In this document: piece after piece, positions 1 to 8,769 of the stretch | Numbering within the stretch: the stretch's first letter is position 1 | Layout: the number at the start of each line of letters is the position of its first letter | From: Pectobacterium zantedeschiae | GTDB taxonomy: Bacteria; Pseudomonadota; Gammaproteobacteria; Enterobacterales; Enterobacteriaceae | Length of the DNA stretch: 64,000 nucleotides | Direction of reading: 5' to 3' | NCBI RefSeq assembly: GCF_004137795.1 | Contig: NZ_NWTM01000001.1 | Span: 2,531,229 to 2,595,228, forward strand | Made by a program: the position numbers and the translations under genes | Notes under the pieces: model-generated | What the model saw: only the letters and a program-made list of their open reading frames with translations | Told to the model about the DNA's origin: nothing | Database searches by the model: none

Positions 1-455
1 AGCATGACGGCTGCACCGATGATCGACGCCAGCGACGTGATCAGCACCGGGAGATGGATTTCAAAAAAATCCACGAACTCGCGTGACAGCGCCACGCGCG
101 CCGCAATGGTCGAATGGCTGTGGTTCTCTTTTCTCTGCGCCAGAATAACTGGCACAGCCAAGGCAGCATAGATACGAGCAAACGTGCGGGTATCCACGCT
201 GCGTCGCGCTGCGCCAATCGCCCACATAACAAAAACCATCAGTGCATACAGCACCGCATGCCAAGGCTGAGCATTAAGAATCGCGTTAATAGCAAAGCCA
301 GCCATCAAGGGATAAAGCAGGTAAGTTACATTCTCCGCGACGACTAACAGCAGAGTGAGAATCAGTTTTTTGCCATGCAGCTTTCCAAGTTTTTTAAGGG
401 TAACAGCGGCACTATGCGAAACCTTGCCCGGTTCGCTGATATTATGGGTTTGCAT
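1..455 (-). CDS. ABC transporter six-transmembrane-domain protein, C-terminus outside window
   Basis: I translated this by hand from the ATG at 455 leftwards. It opens MQTHNISEPGKVSHSAAV and runs 151 codons without a stop to the window edge, so the C-terminus is missing. After a basic N-terminus come hydrophobic stretches (LILTLLLVVAENVTYLLYPL, then AVLYALMVFVMWAIGAA) and a third near the edge (VLITSLASIIGAAVM). This pattern, with a DTRTFARIYA segment between helices 2 and 3, resembles the ABC membrane-domain family that lacks a fused ATPase. It is divergent from the TetR gene at 542, and the two operator palindromes lie between them, so it is probably that regulator's target. Substrate unknown. 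Confidence 0.75.
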   Translation of the reverse strand, partial: MQTHNISEPGKVSHSAAVTLKKLGKLHGKKLILTLLLVVAENVTYLLYPLMAGFAINAILNAQPWHAVLYALMVFVMWAIGAARRSVDTRTFARIYAALAVPVILAQRKENHSHSTIAARVALSREFVDFFEIHLPVLITSLASIIGAAVM

Positions 456-480
456 GAGAATAGCATCTAGCAGAGTTATA

Positions 481-498
481 CTTGAGCGGTTGCTCAAG
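481..498. promoter_or_regulatory. TetR-type operator, copy 1
   Basis: An 18-base inverted repeat: TTGAGC, four-base spacer, GCTCAA, extended by one more pair. The same half-sites recur at 512-529. It lies 26 bases before the divergent membrane-protein start and about 44 bases before the TetR start, where an autoregulatory operator is expected. Assignment to the adjacent TetR protein is inference. Confidence 0.7.
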
Positions 499-511
499 AG
501 AAAAAATTGTA

Positions 512-529
512 TTTGAGCACCTGCTCAAA
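512..529. promoter_or_regulatory. TetR-type operator, copy 2
   Basis: A second inverted repeat with the identical TTGAGC / GCTCAA half-sites and a different four-base spacer. Its centre is 31 bases from that of copy 1, about three helical turns, so two dimers could bind the same DNA face. It ends 12 bases before the TetR start codon. Confidence 0.7.
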
Positions 530-541
530 GTCAACGCGGGG

Positions 542-1120
542 ATGGCAATGAAAGAGACGACGACAGCGCTAAAAGACAAGATCCTTAATGGCGCAATCGA
601 GCTATTTATCGAGAAAGGTATAGAAAAAGTGACAACACGCGAACTGGCGGAACACGTCGGTATTTCGCGCAGCCATCTTTATCATTACTTTCCTGACTGG
701 CAGACGCTGTCGATTGAGGCGCTAACGGTGTTTATGCAGAAAGATTTGGAGGACGTCGCGGCTGAAATCGCCACATTAACGCCGAAAGAGAAGCTGCATG
801 AGCTGGTGAAGAACTACCTGCCGGATACCACTGACGTTATCTGGAATCTTTATGGATCGCTATGGCAGTTGGCGGTTTACAATACCGCTTACGCAACGCT
901 CGCACATGTGATGACAGAGAAGTGGTCTGCTTTACTCGAAGATATTATTGCATCAGGCGTCGTGTCCGGTACCTTTAAAAATACCGATACCCAGCGCGTC
1001 TCCCGCCAACTGGGCGCACTGCTAAACGGCTATTCTGACCATTTGATTATTAACCCTGCTCCTGCCGACTTTCAGCAAGCAATTGAAGATATTGATGATT
1101 TTATACAACGCGTGTTGTGA
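542..1120 (+). CDS. TetR family transcriptional regulator
   Basis: About 193 residues. Residues 8-60 form the TetR DNA-binding domain: KDKILNGAIELFIEKG, then TTRELAEHVGISRSHLYHYF, the usual helix-turn-helix ending in YHYF. The rest is a helical ligand or dimer domain with no residues I can tie to a ligand. I chose the ATG at 542 (548 is also possible) because the longer frame from TTG 482 would place both operator palindromes inside the coding region. The divergent ABC-type membrane gene is the likely target, giving a drug- or metabolite-induced repressor-transporter pair. The inducer cannot be read from the sequence. Confidence 0.92.
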   Translation: MAMKETTTALKDKILNGAIELFIEKGIEKVTTRELAEHVGISRSHLYHYFPDWQTLSIEALTVFMQKDLEDVAAEIATLTPKEKLHELVKNYLPDTTDVIWNLYGSLWQLAVYNTAYATLAHVMTEKWSALLEDIIASGVVSGTFKNTDTQRVSRQLGALLNGYSDHLIINPAPADFQQAIEDIDDFIQRVL

Positions 1121-1179
1121 AGCACATAAACCGTATATCCAGAATAACGATTAACACATTCACGTCGTTCCAACACACA

Positions 1180-1650
1180 TTAATCGCGGATGTTGCATGC
1201 CATCTTTGATTGGACGGTGCTAATCAGATAGGCATGTTTCGTCAGCATTTCGAACTGGATAACATCATTTTCAGCCAGGATGGGGATCGCCTCATCAGGC
1301 GCATTATCATTGGTATTCTTACTCATTCCAATATTGTTCACCACCAGTCGGTTCGACTCCCACACAGAATCAAAGCTGAACGTGCGCCGAATTGTCAACG
1401 GTACGCCATCCTCACCAATGTAAAGACCATTGACCAAAACCAGCGCTCTATTTTGTTTATTTAGATAAAAATAGACGTCATATTCCTTTCTGACTTTATG
1501 GTCTTCTTCGTAAAGTTTTACCTCACCCTGACATATCAGCGGCTTTCTGTATAAATCGCTTTTTAAATAAAAAATAACCCCAAGAGAAAATGAAACAAAA
1601 AGCACCAACGTGGTGCAAAAAAATGTCTTTCTAATCCTAATTATTAACAT
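1180..1650 (-). CDS. FidL-like membrane protein
   Basis: 156 residues with one N-terminal membrane segment (CTTLVLFVSFSLGVIFYL, about residues 12-29) and a periplasmic-looking remainder. It overlaps the 3' end of the membrane-bound winged-helix regulator by 14 bases, so the two are probably translationally coupled. Small single-pass proteins paired with a ToxR-like regulator beside fimbrial operons are annotated FidL-like in enterobacteria, and size, topology and context fit. The likely role is to stabilise or modulate the regulator's periplasmic domain, as ToxS does for ToxR, but that is inference. No enzyme motif is visible. Confidence 0.75.
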   Translation of the reverse strand: MLIIRIRKTFFCTTLVLFVSFSLGVIFYLKSDLYRKPLICQGEVKLYEEDHKVRKEYDVYFYLNKQNRALVLVNGLYIGEDGVPLTIRRTFSFDSVWESNRLVVNNIGMSKNTNDNAPDEAIPILAENDVIQFEMLTKHAYLISTVQSKMACNIRD

Positions 1651-2410
1651 AAGTTATACATCCATACCCATCTTTATTACAGGAAATAACAATTTCACTT
1701 TTCTTATCTAACACTCCAGATATAACAATTTTTTTCGACAGGAAGAATAATGCGTTATCTGAACACAGATTTTTGTAGTCGGTCGGGAGAGGATATCCCA
1801 CGCTGTTATATAAATAGAAAAGATCGCACTTCCCGCTCATCTTCACGTCGACAAGATGTCGATACGAAAAACGATTTACGTTCTCCAACGCAAGCAGGAA
1901 AATCCCGACTATCGTAATCCAGATGAGGAGGAACCGAACGTATTGCTGTTTTTTTACGGGTTCAGGAATAGCATGATGCTCTATAGAAAATGGCCTTTCC
2001 TCTTCACAGCCATTGTCTTCAAATATCTTTTCAACCTCCTGATTTAACGTTTCTTTCTCTTTCTCCGCCACATCCTCATTCAGATGCGAAACAATACTTT
2101 CAACGTTAAAGACAATACCCATTTTAGGGATAGTCACTATCGAATCTGAAAGATCAAACTCGCGCAATACCTTCCTTAATAGAGATAGATAATTGTTGAG
2201 ATTATTAAGAGAAGGGCAAAGTGCATGCTTTTCCAGAGCCTCCTTCAACAAAAATTCACGGCTTAGCGTTACCCCTTGGTTCTCTATTAATAAGCAGAGC
2301 AATCGTGAAATAGGAAAATTCACAGAGGTTGCTTCATTTTCACGCTCTATCCATGCCAGTGTTCCCTCTCCCTCGTTAAAAATGATTAAATCATTGATCA
2401 AATAAACCAT
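1637..2410 (-). CDS. Membrane-bound winged-helix transcriptional regulator (ToxR/CadC type)
   Basis: About 257 residues from the ATG at 2410, which has an AAAGG ribosome site just upstream. Frames from ATG 2425 or GTG 2440 lack one. Residues 1-105 look like an OmpR/ToxR winged-helix domain: LSREFLLKEALEKHA, NNLNNYLSLLRKVLREF (recognition helix), then IVTIPKMGIVFNV (wing). A charged linker leads to one membrane helix (about 158-176) and a periplasmic tail of about 80 residues with several cysteines (KCDLF, NLCSDN, ISCNKDGYGC). It is divergent from the fimbrial operon beginning at 3100 and coupled to the FidL-like gene. I infer direct control of the fimbriae in response to an envelope signal. 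Confidence 0.85.
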   Translation of the reverse strand: MVYLINDLIIFNEGEGTLAWIERENEATSVNFPISRLLCLLIENQGVTLSREFLLKEALEKHALCPSLNNLNNYLSLLRKVLREFDLSDSIVTIPKMGIVFNVESIVSHLNEDVAEKEKETLNQEVEKIFEDNGCEEERPFSIEHHAIPEPVKKQQYVRFLLIWITIVGIFLLALENVNRFSYRHLVDVKMSGKCDLFYLYNSVGYPLPTDYKNLCSDNALFFLSKKIVISGVLDKKSEIVISCNKDGYGCITYVNN

Positions 2411-3099
2411 TCGACCTTTTTCCATCAAGATTATAGGCACTATTCATCTGTAACAATAAGATGATAGATACGCTTTTTTATGAACATAAAAACTACGGAA
2501 TAATCTGAAAAATAGCCATGGAAAAACAAAAATTTTTATCTATAAAAGAAAATTTAATTATATACATAGTCTTACCGAGGCTATCCTTGGCAAGGATAAA
2601 AACTTACCCATTTATTGTCAAAGATTATTTGGATTTCATTTAGTCATTGTCTAAACAAAAAGACATTTCATTATTTTTATAAAAAAACAACCATTTTACG
2701 ACATCATCACACAAGAAAGAGAACGAAAAATAACGCATTGAATTAACATGATTTATATCTGTAAATGATATTTACCCCGCAAAACCCGCCCTAAAACAAA
2801 AAAACACGCAACAGAATAAAAACCTAAATAAACGTAAATTTAAAATACATAATCTAAATAAAAATATTTAAAGCAATATATTTGACCAAGAAATCGACCG
2901 ATATTACCATTCACTTCGTTACAGAGCAATAAACTGGGCCGACGATAAAATATATCCACCGCACAACCGTACAAAAGGTGGCAAGCCGTCGGTCAATCAA
3001 TAGAGAAGGCATTATCCGTTGTGGTTATGTATGAGTACGGTGGACACTCATGCGTAGCGATAATCTTTTAAATAGAGTAACCAACAGAGAGAGCATAAT
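2411..3099. promoter_or_regulatory. AT-rich divergent promoter region, regulator / fimbriae
   Basis: Nearly 690 bases without a gene. Most of 2450-2900 is very AT-rich with many A/T tracts, as in H-NS-silenced fimbrial promoters. The last 150 bases are more GC-balanced. A good ribosome site (AGAGAGAG) precedes the pilin start. I found no clear pair of inverted repeats flanking a switch and no adjacent recombinase, so I see no support for phase inversion. Confidence 0.6.
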
Positions 3100-3648
3100 A
3101 TGAAACCATCAATAATCACCCTGGCATCAATCATCTCCGTGATATTTTCCGTCGGTGCCTATGCCGCAGATTCACATAACGGAACGGTGACGTTTAAAGG
3201 AAAAATTATTGATACGCCCTGCTCGATTTCTCAGCAAGATCTACATCAAACTATTGAGTTTGGCGAAATCAGCAAAACGGTGTTGGAAAATGGCGGCACT
3301 TCAGAAATTAAGCCGTTTGATATCACATTAAAAGATTGCAGTCTGGATACCGCAACCAGCGCCAAAATTGTTTTCTCCGGTGGCGCGGCATCAGGTACCA
3401 ATAATGAACTGCTGGCATTAAATGGCAGTGCAGCTGGTGCAGGTATTGCCGTAGAACGCATCGGCGAAAAAATCAAATTCGATGGCACAACACCAGCGGT
3501 TCCTGCTACGCCACTGGCAAACGGAGATAATGTCTTCTCTTTCACCTCTTACGTGACCAAACTCCCAACCCCACAAGAAGGTGAGGCACCGGTAATAACC
3601 ACAGGTGCTTTCTCCAGCACGGCTAATTTTGTTGTGTCTTACCAATAA
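3100..3648 (+). CDS. Major fimbrial subunit (type 1 pilin family)
   Basis: 182 residues. A Sec signal peptide ends at GAYA-A (about residue 22). The mature part begins with the beta-strand pattern GTVTFKGKIIDTPCSI, has two cysteines (TPCSI and LKDCSL) that would form the pilin disulfide, and ends in ANFVVSYQ, the penultimate-tyrosine C-terminal strand recognised by chaperone and usher. As first gene of the cluster, followed by a hairpin-plus-T-run, it is the likely abundant shaft pilin. Its mid-region is rich in Ala, Gly and Thr, as is common in shaft subunits. Confidence 0.93.
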   Translation: MKPSIITLASIISVIFSVGAYAADSHNGTVTFKGKIIDTPCSISQQDLHQTIEFGEISKTVLENGGTSEIKPFDITLKDCSLDTATSAKIVFSGGAASGTNNELLALNGSAAGAGIAVERIGEKIKFDGTTPAVPATPLANGDNVFSFTSYVTKLPTPQEGEAPVITTGAFSSTANFVVSYQ

Positions 3649-3685
3649 AATATAGATGTGCTAACAACAGGGTATAGGTAATCAA

Positions 3686-3718
3686 GCGGGGAGGTCTCCT
3701 CCCCTATACTCTTTCTTT
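3686..3718 (+). terminator. Hairpin between pilin and usher genes (attenuating terminator)
   Basis: GGGGAGG, three-base loop, CCTCCCC (3688-3704), followed by a pyrimidine/T-rich stretch to about 3718. It lies 40 bases after the pilin stop and before the usher start. Partial termination here would give more pilin than usher, as in other chaperone-usher operons. Confidence 0.7.
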
Positions 3719-3785
3719 ATTCCCCATGTCGTTTGACATGAATGGATACCACAATGCTGCATCTGTTTAAGCATATAATATTCCT

Positions 3786-6284
3786 ATGGAAATTAAGACC
3801 ATTACACTCAAAGAAAAAATAAAATCCGAGTTATTTCGCTATGGTATTTTTATTTTCTCTTTGAGCACAACATCGCTCAGTGCAACGGAATTTAACATTA
3901 ATGTACTGGATGTCGATGAGCGCAGTGATATTGATCTTAGCCATTTTTCCGACCCCGAATACGTCACGCCCGGCACTTATCTTTTATCAATAAAAGTAAA
4001 CTCGCGTGAAATACAGCAGCAAACGATTAGTTACCTGCCGCAAGGCAATAATAGCCCTCGGCCAACGGCCTGCCTCTCGACCGAACTCATCGATAAACTA
4101 GCACTGAAAAAAGAAGCGCGCGACCAGGCTGAATTATGGAATAACGGCGCGTGTGTCGATCTAACGCCAATTGCTGGCGTCAAAATCTCTAATCAAATAG
4201 GCATGGGAACGCTAAATATTACCATTCCTCAAGCCTGGCTTGTGTACAGCGATAGCAACTGGATTCCGCCCGAACAATGGGATCACGGCATAAACGGTGC
4301 GCTTCTGGACTATAACCTCGTCGGAAACGTACGCCGTGATACCAATGGCAGAGGCACATCACACTATCTCAGCAGCTACGGCACAGCCGGATTTAATCAG
4401 GGAGCCTGGCGCTACCGTGCCGATTACCGCTACTTTCTGCAAAAATCGCGCAACTCAAATCGCGATAGCTTCTCGTGGGATCAATTTTACGCCTATCGTC
4501 CGCTGCCAACCCTATCGGCCGATCTTAAGCTGGGTGAAATGTATTTCAGCAGCAATCTTTTCGATAGCTATCGCTTTACCGGTATGTCATTAGCCAATAA
4601 CGAGAACATGCTTCCCCCTTCGCTGCGTGGCTACGCGCCTGAAATTCGCGGCGTTGCCAAATCAAACGCGACGGTGACCGTCACACAAAATGGCAGGCTA
4701 ATATACGAAACCACCGTGCCTGCTGGCCCTTTTGCGATTCAGGATATGAAAAATGGCGTCAGCGGAACGCTAGACGTTCGCGTGACGGAAGAAGACGGCA
4801 CGGTGACAACATTCCAGACCGAGTCGGCCAACCTGCCTTACCTGACGCGGCCAGGGCATGTGCAGTACAAACTTGCCGCAGGTAAACCCTCGAACACCAA
4901 TCATCGTCTGCAAGGCCCGGCCTTTTCTGCTGCCGAAGCCTCATGGGGATTATCCAACGCGTGGTCGGTGTACGGTGGCAGCATTCTGTCCAATAACTAT
5001 CAGTCCTGGTCGGTAGGCATAGGGAAAAACCTCTACCTGCTGGGTGCGCTGTCCGCTGATATCACACAGTCACGCGCGACACTTCCGACAGCGCCATCGT
5101 CGCAAATGGGACATGCGTTTTCTCTTAACTGGTCTAAATATTTCAATTCAATCGATAGCCAGATCAGTTTTGCGGGCTACCGCTTTTCAGAGAAGACCTA
5201 CATGAGCATGGCGCAGTATCTCTATGCACTGAATCTTGATAACCGCTATCGCAATGAAAAAGAGCGCTATACCATTACGCTCTCAAAAAATTTCTCGGCG
5301 CAAGAGTCGTCCTCGCTGCTGAGTGGGCTATCAACCTACGTTACCTATACGCGCCAAACTTACTGGAATGAAGCCGAGCAGGATCGCTACGGCATTTCGT
5401 TAAACAAATACTTTGATATCGGTGAAATTAAAGGAATTTCTGCGAATTTATCGGCCTATCGCACCGAATTCAACCGCCGCACCGATGACAGCCTGTACCT
5501 AAGTTTTTCTATTCCACTCGGAGAAAAAGATCGCCTGAGCTACAGCATCGGGCGCTATAACGACGGCAGCAATCAGGCATTAACCTATTCCAATAACGCC
5601 GATCCGCGCCGAACCTGGAATCTAAGCACCCGACACGATAGCAAAGAGAACATTTACCTGAGCGGCAACTATACCCATTTGGCACCGATGACAGATGCCT
5701 CCGTTGGCGTCGCCTGGCAGCAGGATCGTTATACCTACCTGAATGGCTCACTACGCGGTGGAATTACCGCCACCCGCCATGGCGTCGCGGCCCATCCGAA
5801 AGGCAATCAAGGCGGCACTCGCATCATGGTCGACACGGAACAAGCTGGCGTACCGTTCTCTGGTAGTCAGGTCGAGACTAACCGCTATGGCCTGGCAGTG
5901 ATTGCCGGTACCAGTAGCTACTACGATGTATCGACCCGTATTGATTTACAGAAATTACCGCAAAATATTGAAGCCATGACGACAGTGGTTCAGGGCACGC
6001 TGACCGAAGGCGCGATTGGCTACCGCAAATTTGACGTGGTTAGCGGGGAAAAAGTCATGGCTCACGTTGCGCTAGCCGATGGCAAATATCCCCCATTTGC
6101 CGCCCAGATCAAAAACAAGAAAGGCCGAGATATCGCCATGATCACCAACGGTGGGCAAGCCTATATCACAGGCGTATCGCCTGACGAAACGCTGTCCGTC
6201 ATCTGGGAGGGGAGAACGCAGTGTTCCATCACCCTGCCCGCCACCTTAAATCACCTTGATGCGCTGCTGCTTCCCTGTAAATAA
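3786..6284 (+). CDS. Fimbrial outer-membrane usher protein
   Basis: 832 residues, the usual usher size. The N-terminus has a hydrophobic signal (YGIFIFSLSTTSLSA) and then the chaperone-binding domain opening FNINVLDVDERSDIDLSHF. The middle is an aromatic-rich beta barrel with the plug region (LRGYAPEIRGVAKSNATVTV, about residue 280). The C-terminal domains include TIVVQGTLTEGAIGYRKFDV-like sequence and a final conserved Cys pair (QCSITLPA ... LPCK). It forms the outer-membrane pore that receives chaperone-subunit complexes and assembles the fimbria. It lies between pilin and chaperone, all co-directional. No frameshift or truncation seen. Confidence 0.95.
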   Translation: MEIKTITLKEKIKSELFRYGIFIFSLSTTSLSATEFNINVLDVDERSDIDLSHFSDPEYVTPGTYLLSIKVNSREIQQQTISYLPQGNNSPRPTACLSTELIDKLALKKEARDQAELWNNGACVDLTPIAGVKISNQIGMGTLNITIPQAWLVYSDSNWIPPEQWDHGINGALLDYNLVGNVRRDTNGRGTSHYLSSYGTAGFNQGAWRYRADYRYFLQKSRNSNRDSFSWDQFYAYRPLPTLSADLKLGEMYFSSNLFDSYRFTGMSLANNENMLPPSLRGYAPEIRGVAKSNATVTVTQNGRLIYETTVPAGPFAIQDMKNGVSGTLDVRVTEEDGTVTTFQTESANLPYLTRPGHVQYKLAAGKPSNTNHRLQGPAFSAAEASWGLSNAWSVYGGSILSNNYQSWSVGIGKNLYLLGALSADITQSRATLPTAPSSQMGHAFSLNWSKYFNSIDSQISFAGYRFSEKTYMSMAQYLYALNLDNRYRNEKERYTITLSKNFSAQESSSLLSGLSTYVTYTRQTYWNEAEQDRYGISLNKYFDIGEIKGISANLSAYRTEFNRRTDDSLYLSFSIPLGEKDRLSYSIGRYNDGSNQALTYSNNADPRRTWNLSTRHDSKENIYLSGNYTHLAPMTDASVGVAWQQDRYTYLNGSLRGGITATRHGVAAHPKGNQGGTRIMVDTEQAGVPFSGSQVETNRYGLAVIAGTSSYYDVSTRIDLQKLPQNIEAMTTVVQGTLTEGAIGYRKFDVVSGEKVMAHVALADGKYPPFAAQIKNKKGRDIAMITNGGQAYITGVSPDETLSVIWEGRTQCSITLPATLNHLDALLLPCK

Positions 6285-6320
6285 GCGGCGCGAGAATATA
6301 GAAAAGCCCGGAGAGTAGTT

Positions 6321-7070
6321 ATGAAATACCCATCTTATCGGCGAGCAACAGGATTCATCATCGGTTGCCTGTTTTTGATGCCCTCGGCCTATAGCGCCCT
6401 GAGTCTCGATCGCACCCGCGTTATTTTTAACGATGATGAGCAATCCGCAACGGTCATGTTGATGAACCAAAACGCGGAGAATCCGTTTCTGGCACAGTCG
6501 TGGCTGACGGATGAGCGCCACAATAAGGTGATTACACCGCTGATGGTGCTGCCGCCATTACAGCGCATCGAAGCAAAGGGCTACAGCCTGATCCGTCTGG
6601 TCAAAACCGAACAAATCACCCAATTACCGACCGATCGCGAATCGCTGTTTTACCTTAACGTCCGGGAAATTCCACCCAAGGCGGAAAAGCCTAACGTACT
6701 ACAGATAGCGATTCAGTCTGAAATCAAGGTGTTCTTCCGCCCCCGCAGCGTAAAGCCAGCCAAAGACGAAATATGGCAGGAAAAACTGACCGTCAGAAAA
6801 ACAGGAAACGCCTTTCAGGTAGAAAACCCAACGCCGTACTACATCACGGTAAGCAGCATCCTGAAACAGCCTAAAGCGACGCGAGCCAACCCTACCAGCC
6901 TGCTGAAGGGAAATGCCTTTATGATCGCACCACGCTCAACCCTATCAGTTGAGGTGAATGACGGCTCGGTCGATCGTTTCTATCTGTACTACGTCAATGA
7001 CTACGGCGGGCATCTGGAATTGCCTTTTGCCTGTGCACAAAACCAGTGCCAGCCCGTCATCCGTAAATAA
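6321..7070 (+). CDS. Periplasmic fimbrial chaperone (PapD family)
   Basis: 249 residues with a signal peptide ending near SAYSA. Domain 1 carries LSLDRTRVIFNDDEQSATV, including the conserved Arg that anchors the subunit C-terminus, and the G1-strand segment AIQSEIKVFFRPRSV with the conserved Lys. Domain 2 ends in FYLYYVNDYGGHLELPFACAQ. Such proteins fold and cap pilins by donor-strand complementation and hand them to the usher. The gene starts 36 bases after the usher stop. The C-terminal cysteines (FACAQNQCQ) suggest a disulfide, found in only some chaperones. Confidence 0.95.
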   Translation: MKYPSYRRATGFIIGCLFLMPSAYSALSLDRTRVIFNDDEQSATVMLMNQNAENPFLAQSWLTDERHNKVITPLMVLPPLQRIEAKGYSLIRLVKTEQITQLPTDRESLFYLNVREIPPKAEKPNVLQIAIQSEIKVFFRPRSVKPAKDEIWQEKLTVRKTGNAFQVENPTPYYITVSSILKQPKATRANPTSLLKGNAFMIAPRSTLSVEVNDGSVDRFYLYYVNDYGGHLELPFACAQNQCQPVIRK

Positions 7071-7088
7071 GCCACAGGGATATCTGCC

Positions 7089-8123
7089 ATGTCTTGGTTA
7101 GCCGTTCGTCAACATCGCTATATCGCTCTCTACGCGGCGCTCTTTTTCGGCCTAACGGCGTTTAACGCCAGCGCGTTGGAATGTCGGCTGGGTACAGTAA
7201 CCGGCCCGGTCTCTGATTATGAGGATATCGGTACGCTAAAAATCCCAGCGACCTTGCCTATTGGCAGTCGCCTCTGGACGTCAAAACCCTATACCCGCAG
7301 TCTGGCCTGCTGGGCGTATCAATCCGTACGCCCACAAGGTGAGATGTCCTATTTCTATCCCAATCCTGAAGGTAAGGTCATCAGCCAAGGCATTGGGATT
7401 GGTATCATCTATAACGGCCAGGATCTCGGTGTGATTACCAATGGCGGCACCACCGCATCTCGCGTGCCCACAGGGCAGTGGGTCTTGCCAGGTCCAAGTG
7501 GTTCAAGACCACCATCCAACCCGACCATGCTCAATGTCACGGTGCAACTCTATCTCGAAAAAACGGGAAATATCACCGACACCACGGCGGGAGTAGATTC
7601 ACTGCGCGTCTTCCAGGCTGACGGTGAGGGGGGCATCAACAATAAGCCAGACAGCAACTATGGCCTAAGCCTGTCAGGGCTACATGGCATCGAAATTATG
7701 CAGTGCGCGGCAAATATCAACGTCTCGCCCGATAGCTATGTTGATTTTGGTACGGTTAGAGCGTGGTCTGGTACAGAGGCCAACGCGCTGGCGCAAACAG
7801 AGTTCTACATTAACGTATCGACCGACGGTGGAGAAGACTGTGGCAAGGGATTCGATCTGGACATCAACTTCGATGCCTCTTCGCGGGGAAATTCGCTTGT
7901 CGGGATAGACGGCATGGATATGGGAAATGGCGCCACATTAAAAATTGAAGATATGCGCAGCGGTAATAACGTGGCGTTTAACCAGTTCATCGATCTGGTT
8001 GACGGCCTTACGGCATCAAGCGGCATGCTTGAACGACGTTATACGGCCAAGCTCTACGCCTCCGGCCCCGCAGTGATAGGCGATACCGAGAAAAATATTA
8101 TTCTGCGGTTTAATTATCATTAA
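7089..8123 (+). CDS. Fimbrial tip adhesin-like subunit
   Basis: 344 residues, about twice the size of a single pilin. A signal peptide ends at NASA-L, followed by an N-terminal region (LECRLGTVTGPVSDYEDIGT ... SLACWAYQ) that could be a lectin-like domain. The C-terminal pilin domain starts near CAANINVSPDSYVDFGTVRA and has CGKGFDLDINF and a final beta strand (NIILRFNYH) with penultimate tyrosine. Two-domain proteins at this position are usually tip adhesins. I cannot predict the receptor. It lies 18 bases after the chaperone gene. Confidence 0.85.
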   Translation: MSWLAVRQHRYIALYAALFFGLTAFNASALECRLGTVTGPVSDYEDIGTLKIPATLPIGSRLWTSKPYTRSLACWAYQSVRPQGEMSYFYPNPEGKVISQGIGIGIIYNGQDLGVITNGGTTASRVPTGQWVLPGPSGSRPPSNPTMLNVTVQLYLEKTGNITDTTAGVDSLRVFQADGEGGINNKPDSNYGLSLSGLHGIEIMQCAANINVSPDSYVDFGTVRAWSGTEANALAQTEFYINVSTDGGEDCGKGFDLDINFDASSRGNSLVGIDGMDMGNGATLKIEDMRSGNNVAFNQFIDLVDGLTASSGMLERRYTAKLYASGPAVIGDTEKNIILRFNYH

Positions 8124-8150
8124 TCTGTCTTCATACGCGAGATCGCAACG

Positions 8151-8720
8151 ATGATAAAACACAGCAATACAATAATGAAAACCAATTCCAGCACCACCCT
8201 GCTCGCTTTTACCTTTGGCATCCTGACGCTTTCGTCGGGTACATCCATCGCGCAACAGATGTCATCGCTGGACGAACATGAAGTGACGTTTCACGTTTTA
8301 GTCGTCAACGCGGCCTGCAATGTGAGCACGGAGAGCAAAGCCATTGTGGTGAACATGAGCGAAGTCTCCGATCGCTATTTAAAAGCCAATAGCTACGGTA
8401 ACTGGCATGATTTCTCCATTAATCTCACAGACTGCAACCTGGATACTTACCAAAACGTCACCATTCGCTTTTCAGGAAAAGAAGAACCGCTTTTGCCTAA
8501 GCGGTTAGCGCTAGATACGCCGTCCAGTGCCAAAGGTATCGCAATTGGCATCTATCACGCGAATAAACTGGTCAGCATCAACAGCAGCACGGATGGTATT
8601 CTCCTACAAAGCGGAGATAACGCCATTCCCTTTTCAGCACGCATCGAAAAGATACGCGACGACCTGATTCAATCCGGTGATTTTGTAGCAACGGCTAACT
8701 TCACCTTGAGCTATTTATAG
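8151..8720 (+). CDS. Minor fimbrial subunit
   Basis: 189 residues with a signal peptide ending around TSIAQ. The mature protein has the pilin pattern: EVTFHVLVVNAACNVST, a second cysteine in LTDCNLDTYQNVTIRF, and a C-terminal ANFTLSYL. It resembles the first pilin of the cluster (LKDCSLDTATSAKIVF against LTDCNLDTYQNVTIRF) but is the last gene, so it is probably an adaptor or terminator subunit. An internal ATG at 8175 is an alternative start that keeps the whole signal peptide. Confidence 0.88.
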   Translation: MIKHSNTIMKTNSSTTLLAFTFGILTLSSGTSIAQQMSSLDEHEVTFHVLVVNAACNVSTESKAIVVNMSEVSDRYLKANSYGNWHDFSINLTDCNLDTYQNVTIRFSGKEEPLLPKRLALDTPSSAKGIAIGIYHANKLVSINSSTDGILLQSGDNAIPFSARIEKIRDDLIQSGDFVATANFTLSYL

Positions 8721-8734
8721 CGGGGATAAGATCT

Positions 8735-8769
8735 GAGCCGCCATGTTCTTTCCCACACTCGGGCGGCTC
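8735..8769. terminator. Hairpin after fimbrial operon
   Basis: GAGCCGCC (8735-8742) pairs with GGCGGCTC (8762-8769) across a 19-base loop, 15 bases after the last fimbrial gene. There is no strong T-run, so it may mark transcript ends rather than be a classical terminator. Confidence 0.5.

Noticed and set aside
482-541. Extending the TetR gene to TTG 482
   Set aside because: This would put both palindromic operators inside the coding region, and a start at 542 with a better ribosome context exists.
2441-3099. Phase-variable invertible fimbrial promoter
   Set aside because: No matching inverted repeats flanking the region and no adjacent recombinase gene were seen.
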